From NCBI RefSeq assembly GCF_021631985.1, contig NZ_CP070225.1, forward strand, positions 7,006,001 to 7,070,000: a DNA stretch of 64,000 nucleotides, given 5' to 3'. A program made the translations under genes and the position numbers. Source of the stretch: Sandaracinus amylolyticus. GTDB taxonomy: Bacteria; Myxococcota_A; Polyangia; Polyangiales; Sandaracinaceae. The notes under the pieces are model-generated. The model did not search any database and was not told the origin of the DNA. It was given only the letters and a program-made list of their open reading frames with translations. Each line of letters begins with the position of its first letter. The first letter of the stretch is position 1. Positions 1-9,333 of the stretch are shown in pieces.

Positions 1-1
1 C

Positions 2-1666
2 GGCGACGTGCACGAGCGCGCGATGGAGGTGATCGCGCCGCTCGCTCATCCGCGCTGGCTGCGCGCGAGCGCGGATCGCACGAAGGCGTGCACGACGAGC
101 GAGGAGACCGACGAGCTCGTCGTGATCGGTGCGCACGGGCTGGTCGCGCGGCGGGTGATCGACGATGCGCCGAGCGACTGCGCGTGGATCGGCGAGCGTG
201 TCGTCGTGGTGTTCCGGCACGCGCCCACGCTCGCGATCGTCGATCCGTCGAGCGATGCGATCGAGCGCGTGGAGATCGGGCCGTGGGGACATCGCGTCGC
301 GGTGAGCGACGATTCGGCGCGCATCGCGATCGCGCACGAGGACGGGCGCGTCTCGATCGTCGACGTCGCGTCGCGCGCGGTGACCCGCGCCGAGGTGCGC
401 GGGCTCGCGGACTGGATCGTCTTCGACGAGGACGCGGTGATCGTCGCGCGGCGTGCGCCCGCCGCGCTCTTCCGGATCGTGAACGGTCGCGTCGCGCGCA
501 CCCGCACGCTCGCGGCGCCCGCGGTCACGATGACGCGCGGCGTCGATCCCACGATCGTGCTCGCGACGACCGACTGGACCGAGGAGTTCACGCCGCCTGC
601 GCACCTCGGCAATCACTACGTCCAGGATCAGATCGCCGAGCTCGACGCCCGCACGTTCGAGACACGTCGCGTGCTGCCGACGGCGCACCGCAGCCCGCGT
701 CAGGATGCAGCGGGAGGGCTCGATCGAGGCATCTCGCCGATCGGCGTCGACGTCACGCCCGATGGGCGTTGGATCGTCGCGTTCGCGGGCTCGGACGAGA
801 TCGCGATCCTCGATCCGACGCGGGGCCTCGCGCCGCGAACGATCGACGTGACGTCGCTCGGGCTCGGCGCACCGATCTCTGCGGTCGTGCTCGAGGGCGG
901 GACGATCGCCGCGAGCTCCGCGGCCGGGGGGCGCATCGTGCTGCTCGATCCGCGCACCGGACGGGCGCGCGACACGATCGCGCTCGCGCCCGACGACGCG
1001 ACGCTGCTGCGCGACGATCCCGACGCGCTGCGTCGTCGGTTCGGAGAGCGCGCGTTCTACGAGGGCACGCGGGCCGGGATCTCCTGTCAGAGCTGTCACC
1101 TGCACGGCGCGAGCGACGGGCTCGCCCACAACATCGGTGGCCAGGTGCTCGCGCCGACGCTCGACGTACACGGCGTGCGCGGCACCGCACCGTACCTGCG
1201 CGACGGCAGCTACCCGCGCATCGGCGATCTCCACGAGGTCGCTGACACGCTCTATCGCGGGTTCCGCGAGCCGGCGGGTGATCGCGCGGCGACGCTCGAG
1301 GCGTGGATCGCGTCGCTGCCGCCGCCCCTGCCGCTCGCGCGCGGCGATCTCGAGGCCGAGCGGCACGGGCTCGACGTGTTCGTGCGCTCGGGATGCCCCG
1401 ACTGCCACGCACTGCCCGCCGCGAGCGGGCTCGGACGTCATCCGATCGCGAGCGTGTTCCCGGACGCCGACGCGCCCGCCGACCTCTCGCTCGACACGCC
1501 GTCGCTGCGCGCGACCGGGCGGCGCAAGCGATGGCTGTTCGACGGCCGCGCCCGGACGCTCGGCGCGATCTTCATCCGCGAGAACGGCGCGGATCGCCAC
1601 GGCCACACGCGAGGGCGCTCGTCCGTGGAGATCGCCGATCTCGTTCGGTTCCTGGAGTCGATGTGA
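2..1666 (+). CDS. Multi-heme c-type cytochrome with propeller-like N-terminal half, 5' end cut by window
   Basis: The reading frame is open to the window edge and shows no signal peptide, so the true start lies upstream. The first ~340 visible residues are short beta-rich repeats with phrases such as VDVTPDGRWIVAFAGSDEIA, typical of YVTN/WD-like propellers. Two CxxCH heme motifs follow: CQSCH near visible residue 360 and CPDCH near 462. This resembles periplasmic di-heme peroxidase/MauG-like proteins fused to a propeller. It probably carries electrons or oxidises a small substrate in the periplasm; the substrate is unknown. Its stop overlaps the start of the next gene (ATGTGA), so the two are probably co-translated. 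Confidence 0.8.
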   Translation, partial: GDVHERAMEVIAPLAHPRWLRASADRTKACTTSEETDELVVIGAHGLVARRVIDDAPSDCAWIGERVVVVFRHAPTLAIVDPSSDAIERVEIGPWGHRVAVSDDSARIAIAHEDGRVSIVDVASRAVTRAEVRGLADWIVFDEDAVIVARRAPAALFRIVNGRVARTRTLAAPAVTMTRGVDPTIVLATTDWTEEFTPPAHLGNHYVQDQIAELDARTFETRRVLPTAHRSPRQDAAGGLDRGISPIGVDVTPDGRWIVAFAGSDEIAILDPTRGLAPRTIDVTSLGLGAPISAVVLEGGTIAASSAAGGRIVLLDPRTGRARDTIALAPDDATLLRDDPDALRRRFGERAFYEGTRAGISCQSCHLHGASDGLAHNIGGQVLAPTLDVHGVRGTAPYLRDGSYPRIGDLHEVADTLYRGFREPAGDRAATLEAWIASLPPPLPLARGDLEAERHGLDVFVRSGCPDCHALPAASGLGRHPIASVFPDADAPADLSLDTPSLRATGRRKRWLFDGRARTLGAIFIRENGADRHGHTRGRSSVEIADLVRFLESM

Positions 1667-2175
1667 GCGAGCTCGACGTGCTCCGGGCGAGCGGGTGGGC
1701 GGTCGCGCTGCTGCTCGTCGCGACCCTCTCGATGACGCCGCTCGCGCGCGTCCTGCCCCGGGCGCGCTCCGTGCGCCGGCCGCTCGGCATCGCGAGCGCG
1801 TTCGTCGCGTGCGCGCACGCCACGGTCGCGACACGTACGTACCTCGACTGGCAGGGACTTCCGTCCGAGGTCGCCGGCGTCGCGTGGCTCCGATCGGGTG
1901 CGCTGGCGCTCGCGCTGCTGCTGCCGCTGCTGATCACGTCGTTCCCGATCGCGACGCGGGCGCTGCGAATCCGCGCGTGGAAGCCGCTGCACCGGCTCGT
2001 CTACGCGGCCGCCGCGCTCGCGGTGCACCACGTGCTGCTGGCGCCGTTCGCGCCGCGGTGGTGGGGAATCGCGCTCGGCGCGGCATTCGCAGGGCTGGCG
2101 ATTTCGCGGGTGACGCCCCATCGTCGCTCGGGCGAGGTCCCCGTCGCCGATGCGGGCCGCTCGGTCGAGCCGTGA
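1663..2175 (+). CDS. Ferric-reductase-like (MsrQ/YedZ-type) heme membrane protein
   Basis: This 170-residue protein starts at a GTG that overlaps the stop of the cytochrome gene by four bases. It has about four to five hydrophobic helices. Conserved landmarks of the ferric reductase-like transmembrane domain are present: RRPLGIASAFVACAHA early, then WKPLHRLVYAAAALAVHHVL, with His residues placed to bind b-type heme. The family (MsrQ, cytochrome b subunits) passes electrons across the inner membrane. No MsrP-like molybdenum partner lies next to it; the overlapping c-type cytochrome is the obvious candidate partner. That pairing is inferred from position only. Confidence 0.7.
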   Translation: MSELDVLRASGWAVALLLVATLSMTPLARVLPRARSVRRPLGIASAFVACAHATVATRTYLDWQGLPSEVAGVAWLRSGALALALLLPLLITSFPIATRALRIRAWKPLHRLVYAAAALAVHHVLLAPFAPRWWGIALGAAFAGLAISRVTPHRRSGEVPVADAGRSVEP

Positions 2176-2224
2176 TGGTTCCGTGACTGAACGGTGCGTT
2201 GCCAAGTGGGCACACAGAGGCGAT

Positions 2225-3304
2225 ATGCTTGCGGCAACAAGGTTCGGCATGCGCCGGTACGACGTCGACTCCATCGACAACCGCGATCGCAAGGCGATCG
2301 AGCGGACGCTCAAGGTCCTCGAGCCGGTCCTCGAGCGCTTCTTCTCGCCGGTGATCCGCGGTCTGGACCGAGTGCCCTCGGGGCCGGGTCTGTACGTCGC
2401 GAACCACAACGGCGGCGTGCTCTTCCCGGACACGTACGTGCTCGGAGCGGCGCTCTATCGGCACGGCGGGCTCGAGGACCTGCCCTACGCGCTGGCGCAC
2501 GACATGGCGGTGCGGACGCCGATCGCGAACCAGATCCTGGTGCCGCTCGGCGGTGTGCGAGCGAGCCCCGCGAACGCACACAAGCTGTTCGAGGCGGGCC
2601 GCAAGGTGCTCGTCTATCCGGGCGGCGACGTCGAGGCGCTCCGGCCGTTCAAGGATCGCGACAAGATCGTGTTCGGCGAGCGTCGCGGGTATCTGCGGCT
2701 CGCGATCGAAGAAGGTGTGCCGCTGATCCCGGTGGTCACCGCGGGCGCGCACGCGGGGCTGATGGTGCTCGACGACGGCGGGCGCATCGCGCGGTGGCTG
2801 GGCATCGATCGGCTGCTGCGCGTGAAGGTGTGCCCGGTGGTGCTCTCGGTGCCGTGGGGGCTGACGATCGGGTTCCCGCCGCCGTACGTGCCGGTGCCGA
2901 CGCGGATGTTCATGGAGGTGCTCGAGCCGATCGAGCTGGATCGGGCGGGGCCCGAGGCGGCGAACGATCGGGAGTACGTCGAGCGGTGCCATCGACGCGT
3001 GGTGGGCACGATGCAGGCGTCGTTGACGCGCCTCGCGCGAGAGCGCGCGGTGGACAAGCGGGCGCGGCAGCTGTCGACGCTGGACCGGGTGGTGGACTGG
3101 GTGGGGCTCTCGCCCGAGCAGCGTGATGCGATCGAGGAGCTCGCGGTGCGGGCGCACGTGATGCCGGGGCGCGAAGTGGAGCGGCTGGCGTGGACGACCG
3201 TGCCCCCGGTGGACGAGCGGGAGCGGGAAGTGGAGCTCGACGAGCTGGAGAGCGGCGAGCACGTGATCGGGGTGGGGGCCGAGTCGGCGGTGGCTCGGGT
3301 CTGA
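2225..3304 (+). CDS. Lysophospholipid/diacylglycerol acyltransferase-like protein
   Basis: A 359-residue PlsC-superfamily protein. The ATG at 2225 is chosen because AGAGG lies eight bases upstream; an ATG at 2249 is the alternative. The block NHNGGVLFPD (about residues 60-69) is the acyltransferase His/Asp motif in the spaced form seen in MGAT/TMEM68-like members. VYPGGDVEALRPF is the second conserved block and IPVVTAGAHAG the third. The family moves acyl chains from acyl-CoA or acyl-ACP to glycerolipids at the membrane. There is no clear transmembrane helix, so it may be peripheral. It stands alone and is followed by a cluster of intergenic repeats. Confidence 0.75.
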   Translation: MLAATRFGMRRYDVDSIDNRDRKAIERTLKVLEPVLERFFSPVIRGLDRVPSGPGLYVANHNGGVLFPDTYVLGAALYRHGGLEDLPYALAHDMAVRTPIANQILVPLGGVRASPANAHKLFEAGRKVLVYPGGDVEALRPFKDRDKIVFGERRGYLRLAIEEGVPLIPVVTAGAHAGLMVLDDGGRIARWLGIDRLLRVKVCPVVLSVPWGLTIGFPPPYVPVPTRMFMEVLEPIELDRAGPEAANDREYVERCHRRVVGTMQASLTRLARERAVDKRARQLSTLDRVVDWVGLSPEQRDAIEELAVRAHVMPGREVERLAWTTVPPVDEREREVELDELESGEHVIGVGAESAVARV

Positions 3305-3341
3305 AGGGGGGTGGGGGGTGACCCTATTTGGGGGCACAAAC

Positions 3342-3443
3342 CTCAACCACGGTCGGGTTTCGTCTACGATTTAGGACGCAAAACTCAACCACGGTCAGCT
3401 TCCGTACCACCATCCACAGACACAAAACCTCAACCACGGTCGG
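3342..3443 (+). repeat. Intergenic repeat cluster A: three direct 15-mers
   Basis: Copies of CTCAACCACGGTCGG lie at 3342-3356 and 3429-3443, with a one-base variant (ending CAG) at 3384-3398. All three are in the same orientation, 42 and 45 bases apart. The sequences between them differ. Each copy is preceded by a short A-rich run (ACAAAC, GCAAAA, ACAAAAC). They fill the gap between the acyltransferase and the nuclease gene. No promoter was recognised inside. Confidence 0.9.
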
Positions 3444-3503
3444 TTCCACCCTTCCTCTTCGCGGACACCCGCGCCTCGCCTCCGCGCCGCGTATCCTTCC
3501 CCG

Positions 3504-5276
3504 GTGCTTCCGCGCCCCCTGTCCCGCAATCGCTTCGTCGCGATGGTCGCCCCCGACGGCCGAGCCGTCCGCGCCCTCGTCGAGGACGAGCCCCTCCCCC
3601 TCCCGACCCCCGCCACCCCCGGCGCGATCGTCCTCGCCCGCCGCGACGCCGACGCCGCCCACGTCCTCCGCGAGCTCGCCGCGCCCGGCACCGCCCTCGC
3701 CGAGCTCCACGCCATCGCCGCGCGCTTCGGCGTCGACATCGCCTTCCCCGACGAGGTCATGTCCGAGGTCGAGCGCACCGTCGCCGACCCGCGCCTCGAC
3801 GCGCCCGAGCTCACCGATCTCGAAGCGCTCCCCTTCGTCACCATCGACTCCGCCCACGCGAAGGATCTCGACCAAGCGATCCACGTCGCCCCCCGCCCCG
3901 ACGGCGGCTGGATCGTCCGCTACGCCATCGCCGACGCCGGCTCCTACGTCCCGCGCGGCAGCGCGCTCTTCGCCGAAGCCCTCCGCCGCGGCGCCAGCTA
4001 CTACCTGCCCGGCCTCTCGATCCCGATGCTCCCTCGCCCGCTCTCCGAGGGCATCGTCTCGCTCAACCCCGACGGCCCGCGCCGCGCGCTCGTCTTCGAG
4101 ATGCACCTCGACGCGCAGGGCCACTCGCTCGACACCCACCTCGTCCGCGCGCGCATCCGCAGCCGCGCGAAGCTGAGCTTCGAGTCGGTCCAGCAGCTCT
4201 TCGACGCGCCCGATCGCAGCGAGCTCAAGGGCACCGAGATGGAGCCCTCGCTCCGCGCGATGGCCGAGGTCGGGGAGGCGCGCCTGCGCGAGGCCGCCGA
4301 GCGCGACGTCGTGCGCTACCGCCGCCGCGACGTCGACGTCGCCCTCTCGAGCGCCGCGGGCGAGCGCTTCGTCGTGCTCGAAGGCGTGCGTGCCGATGTC
4401 GAGCTCTGGAACGAGCAGATCTCGCTCCTCTGCAACGCCGAGGGCGCGCGCCTCCTCGCCGAGACCGACGCCCCGTTCGTGCAGCCGATCTATCGCATCC
4501 ATCCGCCTCCCGATCCCGAGCGCGTCGAGAGCCTGCGCGAGGCGATCGTGCGCATCGTCGACGCGCATCGCCTCGGCGACGAGTGGAAGTGGGACGAAGG
4601 CCGCGCGAGCCTCGCGGTCTACGTCGCGTCGCTCCCCGAGCACGGCACGCACGCGCGTGTCGCGCGCGCCATCCAGCGCCAGGCGATCCTCACCAACGTG
4701 CGCTCCCGCTACGCGACCGAGCCCGCCACGCACTACGGCGCCGGCTTCGAGCCCTACGCGCGCTTCTCGGCGCCGATGCGCGAGGTCGTCGGTGTGTACC
4801 TCCACGCCGAAGCACTGCAGATGCTCGAAGGTCGCGGCGTCGACGGCGAGGACGCGGAGGCGCTCCGCGAGCGTGTGGTCGACGCCGCGAACCGCAGCAA
4901 GGACGTGCAGCGCGCGATCACCGATCTCGTGAATCGCCGGGTGATCGATCGACTCTTCGAGGCCGATCTCACGCACCCGCGCGCATCGCGGCGCGTGTGG
5001 CGCGGCACCGTGATGGGCGTCGCAGGCAGCAAGCTGCACGTGCAGCTCGACGACCCCGGCATCGACGTGAAGGTCTATCTCTACGATCTCGCGCAGGGCT
5101 GGGGCGGCGTGTGGCTCGAGCCCGACGAGCACGGCGTCGTGCTCCGCGAGCAGAAGACCAAGCGCGTGCGCGCGATCGTCGGCGACGCGATCACGATCCG
5201 CGTCGTGAAGCGAGACGAGAGTCGCGATCGCTGGGTGCTCGAGGCGCTCGCGATCGGCCCGGAGGCGGAGCGATGA
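3504..5276 (+). CDS. RNase II/R family 3'-5' exoribonuclease
   Basis: A 590-residue RNB-domain protein. The motif FVTIDSAHAKDLDQAI matches the catalytic TIDxxDAKDxDDA block that binds Mg2+, and SYYLPGLSIPMLPRPLSEG is the downstream RNB signature. The C-terminal ~80 residues (from RRVWRGTVMGVAGSKLHVQL) look like a degenerate S1/OB fold. No N-terminal cold-shock domains are evident, and the length is shorter than RNase R (~800) and nearer RNase II (~640). It should degrade RNA processively in the cytoplasm. The GTG at 3504 is used; an ATG at 3543 is possible. Its stop overlaps the next start (ATGA). Confidence 0.85.
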   Translation: MLPRPLSRNRFVAMVAPDGRAVRALVEDEPLPLPTPATPGAIVLARRDADAAHVLRELAAPGTALAELHAIAARFGVDIAFPDEVMSEVERTVADPRLDAPELTDLEALPFVTIDSAHAKDLDQAIHVAPRPDGGWIVRYAIADAGSYVPRGSALFAEALRRGASYYLPGLSIPMLPRPLSEGIVSLNPDGPRRALVFEMHLDAQGHSLDTHLVRARIRSRAKLSFESVQQLFDAPDRSELKGTEMEPSLRAMAEVGEARLREAAERDVVRYRRRDVDVALSSAAGERFVVLEGVRADVELWNEQISLLCNAEGARLLAETDAPFVQPIYRIHPPPDPERVESLREAIVRIVDAHRLGDEWKWDEGRASLAVYVASLPEHGTHARVARAIQRQAILTNVRSRYATEPATHYGAGFEPYARFSAPMREVVGVYLHAEALQMLEGRGVDGEDAEALRERVVDAANRSKDVQRAITDLVNRRVIDRLFEADLTHPRASRRVWRGTVMGVAGSKLHVQLDDPGIDVKVYLYDLAQGWGGVWLEPDEHGVVLREQKTKRVRAIVGDAITIRVVKRDESRDRWVLEALAIGPEAER

Positions 5277-6247
5277 GCGAGCGATACGCAGCCGATCTCG
5301 CGGCAGTGCGCGAGGCAGCAGAGCGCATCAGGCCCTGGGCGATCCGCACGCCGGTGATGACGTCGAGCACGATGGACGCGCGCGCCGGGCGGACGCTCTT
5401 CTTCAAGTGCGAGACGTTCCAGCGCGTCGGCGCGTTCAAGTTCCGCGGCGCGTGCAACGCGGTGATGAAGCTCGACGACGCGAGCGCGGCGCGCGGCGTC
5501 GCGACCCACTCGAGCGGCAACCACGCGCAGGCGCTCGCGCTCGCCGCGAAGCTGCGCGGCATCCCTGCGCACGTCGTGATGCCGACCAGCGCGCCCGCGA
5601 TCAAGAAAGAAGCGGTCCTCGGCTACGGCGCGAACGTCATCCCGTGCGCGCCCACCCTCGCCGCGCGCGAGGAGACGGCGGCGCGCGTGGTCGCGGAGAC
5701 CGGCGCGACGCTGATCCCGCCCTACGATCATCCCGACGTGATCGCGGGCCAGGGCACGATCGCGCTCGAGCTGCTCGAGGAGATCCCCGATCTCGACGCG
5801 ATCGTCGTTCCGATCGGCGGAGGCGGGATGATCAGCGGCATCGCGCTCGCGGCGCGCGAGCTCGCACCGCGCGTGAAGGTGATCGCCGCCGAGCCCGCGG
5901 GCGCCGACGACGCAGCGCGCAGCAAGGCGGGAGGCGTGCTCGTGCCTCAGACCGGGCCGAAGACGATCGCCGATGGGCTCCTGACGTCGCTGGGATCGCT
6001 GACGTGGCCGGTCGTGCGCGACGTCGTCGATCGCGTGATCACGGTCGACGAGGACGCGATCGTGCGCGCGATGCGGCTCGTGTTCGAGCGCATGAAGCTC
6101 GTCATCGAGCCGAGCGCCGCGGTCGGGGTCGCGGTCGCGCTGAGCGACGCGATGCGTGAGGTCGAAGGCGCGCAGCGCGTCGGCGTGGTGCTCTGCGGCG
6201 GGAACGTCGATCTCGATCGACTGCCGTGGATCACGCGGCCGGCGTGA
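5273..6247 (+). CDS. PLP-dependent serine racemase / threonine dehydratase-like enzyme
   Basis: A 324-residue fold-type II PLP enzyme translated from an ATGA overlap with the nuclease gene. The Schiff-base lysine is K56 in VGAFKFRGA. The phosphate loop is GGGGMISG, and SSGNHAQ contacts substrate. The length and the absence of a C-terminal ACT regulatory domain point to the serine racemase / hydroxyaspartate dehydratase branch rather than biosynthetic IlvA. It probably racemises or deaminates Ser/Thr or a beta-hydroxy amino acid. Its last 17 bases overlap the 3' end of the convergent exporter gene. Confidence 0.85.
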   Translation: MSERYAADLAAVREAAERIRPWAIRTPVMTSSTMDARAGRTLFFKCETFQRVGAFKFRGACNAVMKLDDASAARGVATHSSGNHAQALALAAKLRGIPAHVVMPTSAPAIKKEAVLGYGANVIPCAPTLAAREETAARVVAETGATLIPPYDHPDVIAGQGTIALELLEEIPDLDAIVVPIGGGGMISGIALAARELAPRVKVIAAEPAGADDAARSKAGGVLVPQTGPKTIADGLLTSLGSLTWPVVRDVVDRVITVDEDAIVRAMRLVFERMKLVIEPSAAVGVAVALSDAMREVEGAQRVGVVLCGGNVDLDRLPWITRPA

Positions 6248-7430
6248 CGCGCGCCAGCGCGTGCGCGCGGAAGAGGAAGACGAGCGACACCGCGGCGCAC
6301 GCGAGCATCACCGTCGTCATCGCGCGCGGCGTTCCATCGGAGAGCAGTCCCACTGCCGCCGACGAGGCCGCGGCAATCGCGAGCTGCATGGTGCCGAGGA
6401 GCGCCGATGCGAGACCGGCGCGTGCATGCTGGTGCTCGAGCGCGACCGCCGTCGCGTTCGGGTTCGTGAGCCCGAGCGTCGCGACGTAGATCCAGATCAA
6501 CGACGCGTGCACGAGCGCGGTCCCGTCGATCGCGGTCAGCCGCAGCACGACGCCGATCACGAGCGTCACGACGATCGCGGCGCGTGCGATCTCGCCCGGC
6601 TCGGCACGCATCAGCGCGCGACGATTGACCTGCGCGCTGAGCACGTACCCGGCGGCGTTCGCGCCGAAGATCCACGCGTAGGTCGCGGGCGCCATGCCGT
6701 GGTGCTCGATGAACACGAACGACGAGCCGGCGATGTACGCGAACAACCCGGCCTGCGCGAAGCCGCCGCCGAGCGCCGCGGTGACGAACACACGATCGCG
6801 CAGCACCTGCTTCGCAGCGTGAGCGATCGGCTCGGGCGCGCGGGGAGCTTGGACGTCTCGCAGACCGATCTGCGTCGCGACGAGGGCGAGCACTCCGAAG
6901 ACCGCGAGCGCGACGAAGATGGCGCGCCATCCCGCGACCGCGAGGAGCGCGCTGCCGAGCGACGGCGCGAGCACGGGCGCGGCGCCCATCACCAGGACGA
7001 GCAGCGACATGATCCGCGCCGCGTCGCGCCCCGACCAACGATCGCGCACGACCGCGCGCGTCACGACCATGCCCGCGGATCCGCCGACCGCCTGCACGAA
7101 GCGCGCGGCCGCGAGCAGCTCGATCGTCGGCGCGAGCGCGCACGCCACCGCACCGATCACGAAGAGGACGAGGCCGATCGCGAGCGGGCGGCGGCGCCCC
7201 AGCCGATCGGCGAGCGGTCCCCACACGAGCTGCGCGCTCGCGAGGCCGAGGAAGAACGTCGAGAGCGTGAGCTGCGTCGCGGCCGCGGAGGCGTGGAGGT
7301 CGCGCGCGATCTCGGGGAGCGCCGGGAGATACGCGTCGATCGAGAGCGGACCGATCGCGGTGAGCCCGCCGAGCAGGAGCACGAGGCCGAGCGCTCCACG
7401 CTCGGGAGGATCGGAGCTCGGAGCGCTCAT
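6231..7430 (-). CDS. Bcr/CflA-family multidrug MFS exporter
   Basis: A 399-residue inner-membrane protein with about 12 hydrophobic helices. The early block IGPLSIDAYLPALPEIARDL and the loop GPLADRLGRRRPL (MFS motif A) are characteristic of the Bcr/CflA drug:H+ antiporter subfamily. Later helices contain RFVQAVGGSAGMV and APVLAPSLG, also subfamily signatures. The ATG at 7430 has only a weak purine stretch upstream. It is convergent with, and overlaps, the racemase gene. The substrate cannot be read from sequence. Confidence 0.85.
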   Translation of the reverse strand: MSAPSSDPPERGALGLVLLLGGLTAIGPLSIDAYLPALPEIARDLHASAAATQLTLSTFFLGLASAQLVWGPLADRLGRRRPLAIGLVLFVIGAVACALAPTIELLAAARFVQAVGGSAGMVVTRAVVRDRWSGRDAARIMSLLVLVMGAAPVLAPSLGSALLAVAGWRAIFVALAVFGVLALVATQIGLRDVQAPRAPEPIAHAAKQVLRDRVFVTAALGGGFAQAGLFAYIAGSSFVFIEHHGMAPATYAWIFGANAAGYVLSAQVNRRALMRAEPGEIARAAIVVTLVIGVVLRLTAIDGTALVHASLIWIYVATLGLTNPNATAVALEHQHARAGLASALLGTMQLAIAAASSAAVGLLSDGTPRAMTTVMLACAAVSLVFLFRAHALARVTPAA

Positions 7431-7502
7431 CGAGAGGAGCCTTCGATGCAGAGGCTCGATTGAACAGGATGGTACAGGGACAACCGCAGGTGTGGCGTGC
7501 CT

Positions 7503-8975
7503 TCAGCGCACCCGCAGCACGAGCGTGTCGCGTGCCGCGATCGCGCGGAACGCCACGTCGACGAGATCACGCGCGGGCACGTCGGGACGCGCGCGCACCA
7601 CGACGCGCTGGTGCGGGAGGCGCGCGATCAGCGAGTCGAGATGCGCGAGGTTGATCCCGGCCGGTCGGCGCACCTCGGGCATGCGGAGGGTGATCCGCCG
7701 CTCGCGACGCGTGAGCGCATACGTGCCGGAGTCGATGTTCACCAGGAGATCGCGACGCGAGACCTCGCGGTCGTGCATCACGATCGTGACGGGCGCGCCT
7801 CGCAACGTTCCATCGGCGCTGCGTCGCACGAGCGCGATCGGACCGCGCGCGATCTCCGCGACCGAGACGAGCACGCGCGCGAGCACGTCGGCGCGCACCC
7901 GGGGCGCGACCGCGACGGCGACGGTTCGTCGCTCGGGCGCGTGCGCGCCGACCGCGCGCGCCACCTCGACGATCGCGGCCGGCGGACCGCCGAAGTGCCA
8001 GGGCAGGCGCACCGAGTCGCTCTCCGGCAGCACGGTCCCTGCGTCCGCCGGGAACACGATCTCGCCGTCACGCACGCGGACCGGCGGCATCGACGCGACG
8101 CGCACCTCGCGACGGCGCACGAGCACGATCACCGACGCGCGCACCGGCTCGCCGTCTTCTCCCGCGACGAGATCACGATCGCGCTCGAGGCGCGGGATCG
8201 GCGCGAGCGTGGTGGTCTCGAGGCGCGCCGTCGCGAGCGCGACGCGATCCTGCAGCGCACGAGAGAGGGGATCGCCGGCGCGCGCGCGCTCGCCGATGCG
8301 CTTCAGTGCACGGCTGACCTCGAGCATCGACGCGAGCTCTCGGCGCGACGAGGGCGCGAGCGAGGTCCAGGGCGCGGCGCAGGGCGCGCTCGGCGTGGCG
8401 CTCGCACAGGGATCGGGCGCGAACGCCGGAAGCTGCGCGGGATCGCCCGAGATGCCGAGCGCCTCGGTCGCAGCCGCGACGAGCAGGAGATCGCGGCGCG
8501 AGCCCTGGTAGCGCGACCAGTCGATGGTGTGATCGCCGCGTGCGATCGCCGCGCGCAGGTCGAGCGCGGAGAGCGCTTCGCGCGCGGGATCTCGATAGGC
8601 GACGCTCGAGACGACGGCACCGAGCTCGCTCCGGAGGTGCGCGTCGAGCTCGGGCTCGGCGACGCCGAGCGTCTCTGCCACGCGCGTCACGGGGATCGCG
8701 CGCTCGGCGCCGAGCTGGCTCGCGATCAGGAGATCGATCGCGATCGAGGCGCGCAGGTAGCGCGCTTCGAGGCGCGCCTCGGGCGTCGGTGCGCTGCGCG
8801 CGGTGCGGGTGAGCTCGCGCAGTGCGCCGAGGGTCTCGGTGCCTTCGCGATCCCACGGCGCGAGCACCGTGCGAACGGAGCGCAGCGCGGTCGCCTGTGC
8901 GCTCGTGCGCGATGGAGCGAGCACGAGCGAGCCGAGGAGCACGAGCAACGCGGAGCGGGAGACGATCGTCGACAT
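7503..8975 (-). CDS. Secreted protein of unknown function
   Basis: 490 residues, with a signal peptide (LLVLLGSLVLAPSRTSA, cleavage after about residue 26). I do not recognise a family. The N-terminal half is helical and Arg/Glu-rich. The C-terminal half is beta-rich, with repeated VxVRRR-type strands, and its last ~40 residues (PHQRVVVRARPDVPARDLVD) faintly recall the periplasmic ExbD/TolR fold. It is expected in the periplasm or exported. Codon use matches the neighbours. A 59-residue membrane ORF lies just upstream on the same strand. Confidence 0.65.
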   Translation of the reverse strand: MSTIVSRSALLVLLGSLVLAPSRTSAQATALRSVRTVLAPWDREGTETLGALRELTRTARSAPTPEARLEARYLRASIAIDLLIASQLGAERAIPVTRVAETLGVAEPELDAHLRSELGAVVSSVAYRDPAREALSALDLRAAIARGDHTIDWSRYQGSRRDLLLVAAATEALGISGDPAQLPAFAPDPCASATPSAPCAAPWTSLAPSSRRELASMLEVSRALKRIGERARAGDPLSRALQDRVALATARLETTTLAPIPRLERDRDLVAGEDGEPVRASVIVLVRRREVRVASMPPVRVRDGEIVFPADAGTVLPESDSVRLPWHFGGPPAAIVEVARAVGAHAPERRTVAVAVAPRVRADVLARVLVSVAEIARGPIALVRRSADGTLRGAPVTIVMHDREVSRRDLLVNIDSGTYALTRRERRITLRMPEVRRPAGINLAHLDSLIARLPHQRVVVRARPDVPARDLVDVAFRAIAARDTLVLRVR

Positions 8976-9074
8976 CGATATCCCACATCGTCCCCTCGCA
9001 TTTCGCGAAAGGTCCGCGCCGCGTGATGCGCGCGGGCGACTCGGTGTGTCGCGCCTCGCGCGCTGCGCCGCGTG

Positions 9075-9254
9075 TCATTCGGCGACGATCTCGACCTCGA
9101 CGAAATCGCTCTCCGGGGTAGGGCGCGGAGCGGGCGCGCGCGCCGGGCGATCGAGCGAATCGCGGTGCTGCCAGTACGTGAAGAGCGCGGCGAGCAGTGC
9201 GGCGAGGAGGACCCACCACTTCGTGCTCGCCTGGGACGGAACGCGAACGGCCAC
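9075..9254 (-). CDS. Small single-pass membrane protein (59 aa)
   Basis: The minus-strand frame from GTG at 9254 to TGA at 9075 encodes 59 residues. It has a short basic N-terminus, one hydrophobic helix (WWVLLAALLAALFTYW), a Pro/Ala/Arg-rich linker and an acidic tail ending in FVEVEIVAE. The positive-inside layout suggests a helix anchored in the inner membrane with the C-terminus outside. An in-frame stop lies just upstream of the GTG, so the start is nearly fixed. It precedes the secreted unknown protein on the same strand. No family is recognised; existence is inferred from composition. Confidence 0.45.
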   Translation of the reverse strand: MAVRVPSQASTKWWVLLAALLAALFTYWQHRDSLDRPARAPAPRPTPESDFVEVEIVAE

Positions 9255-9333
9255 GTGGGATCTCTAGCACCGCGCGGGTTGCCTCACGGTGCGCTTGGTG
9301 GTGCGCGGGCGCGCGTGGCAGGTGTCGGTCGGC

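Noticed and set aside
3342-3443. CRISPR-like array of short repeats
   Set aside because: Repeats are only 15 bp, spacers vary widely in length, arrays hold two to four copies scattered through the genome region, and no cas gene is present.
3305-3503. Repeats as intrinsic terminators
   Set aside because: The 15-mer gives only a 4-bp stem, has no T-run, and also occurs upstream of genes (cluster B), so termination is not a general explanation.
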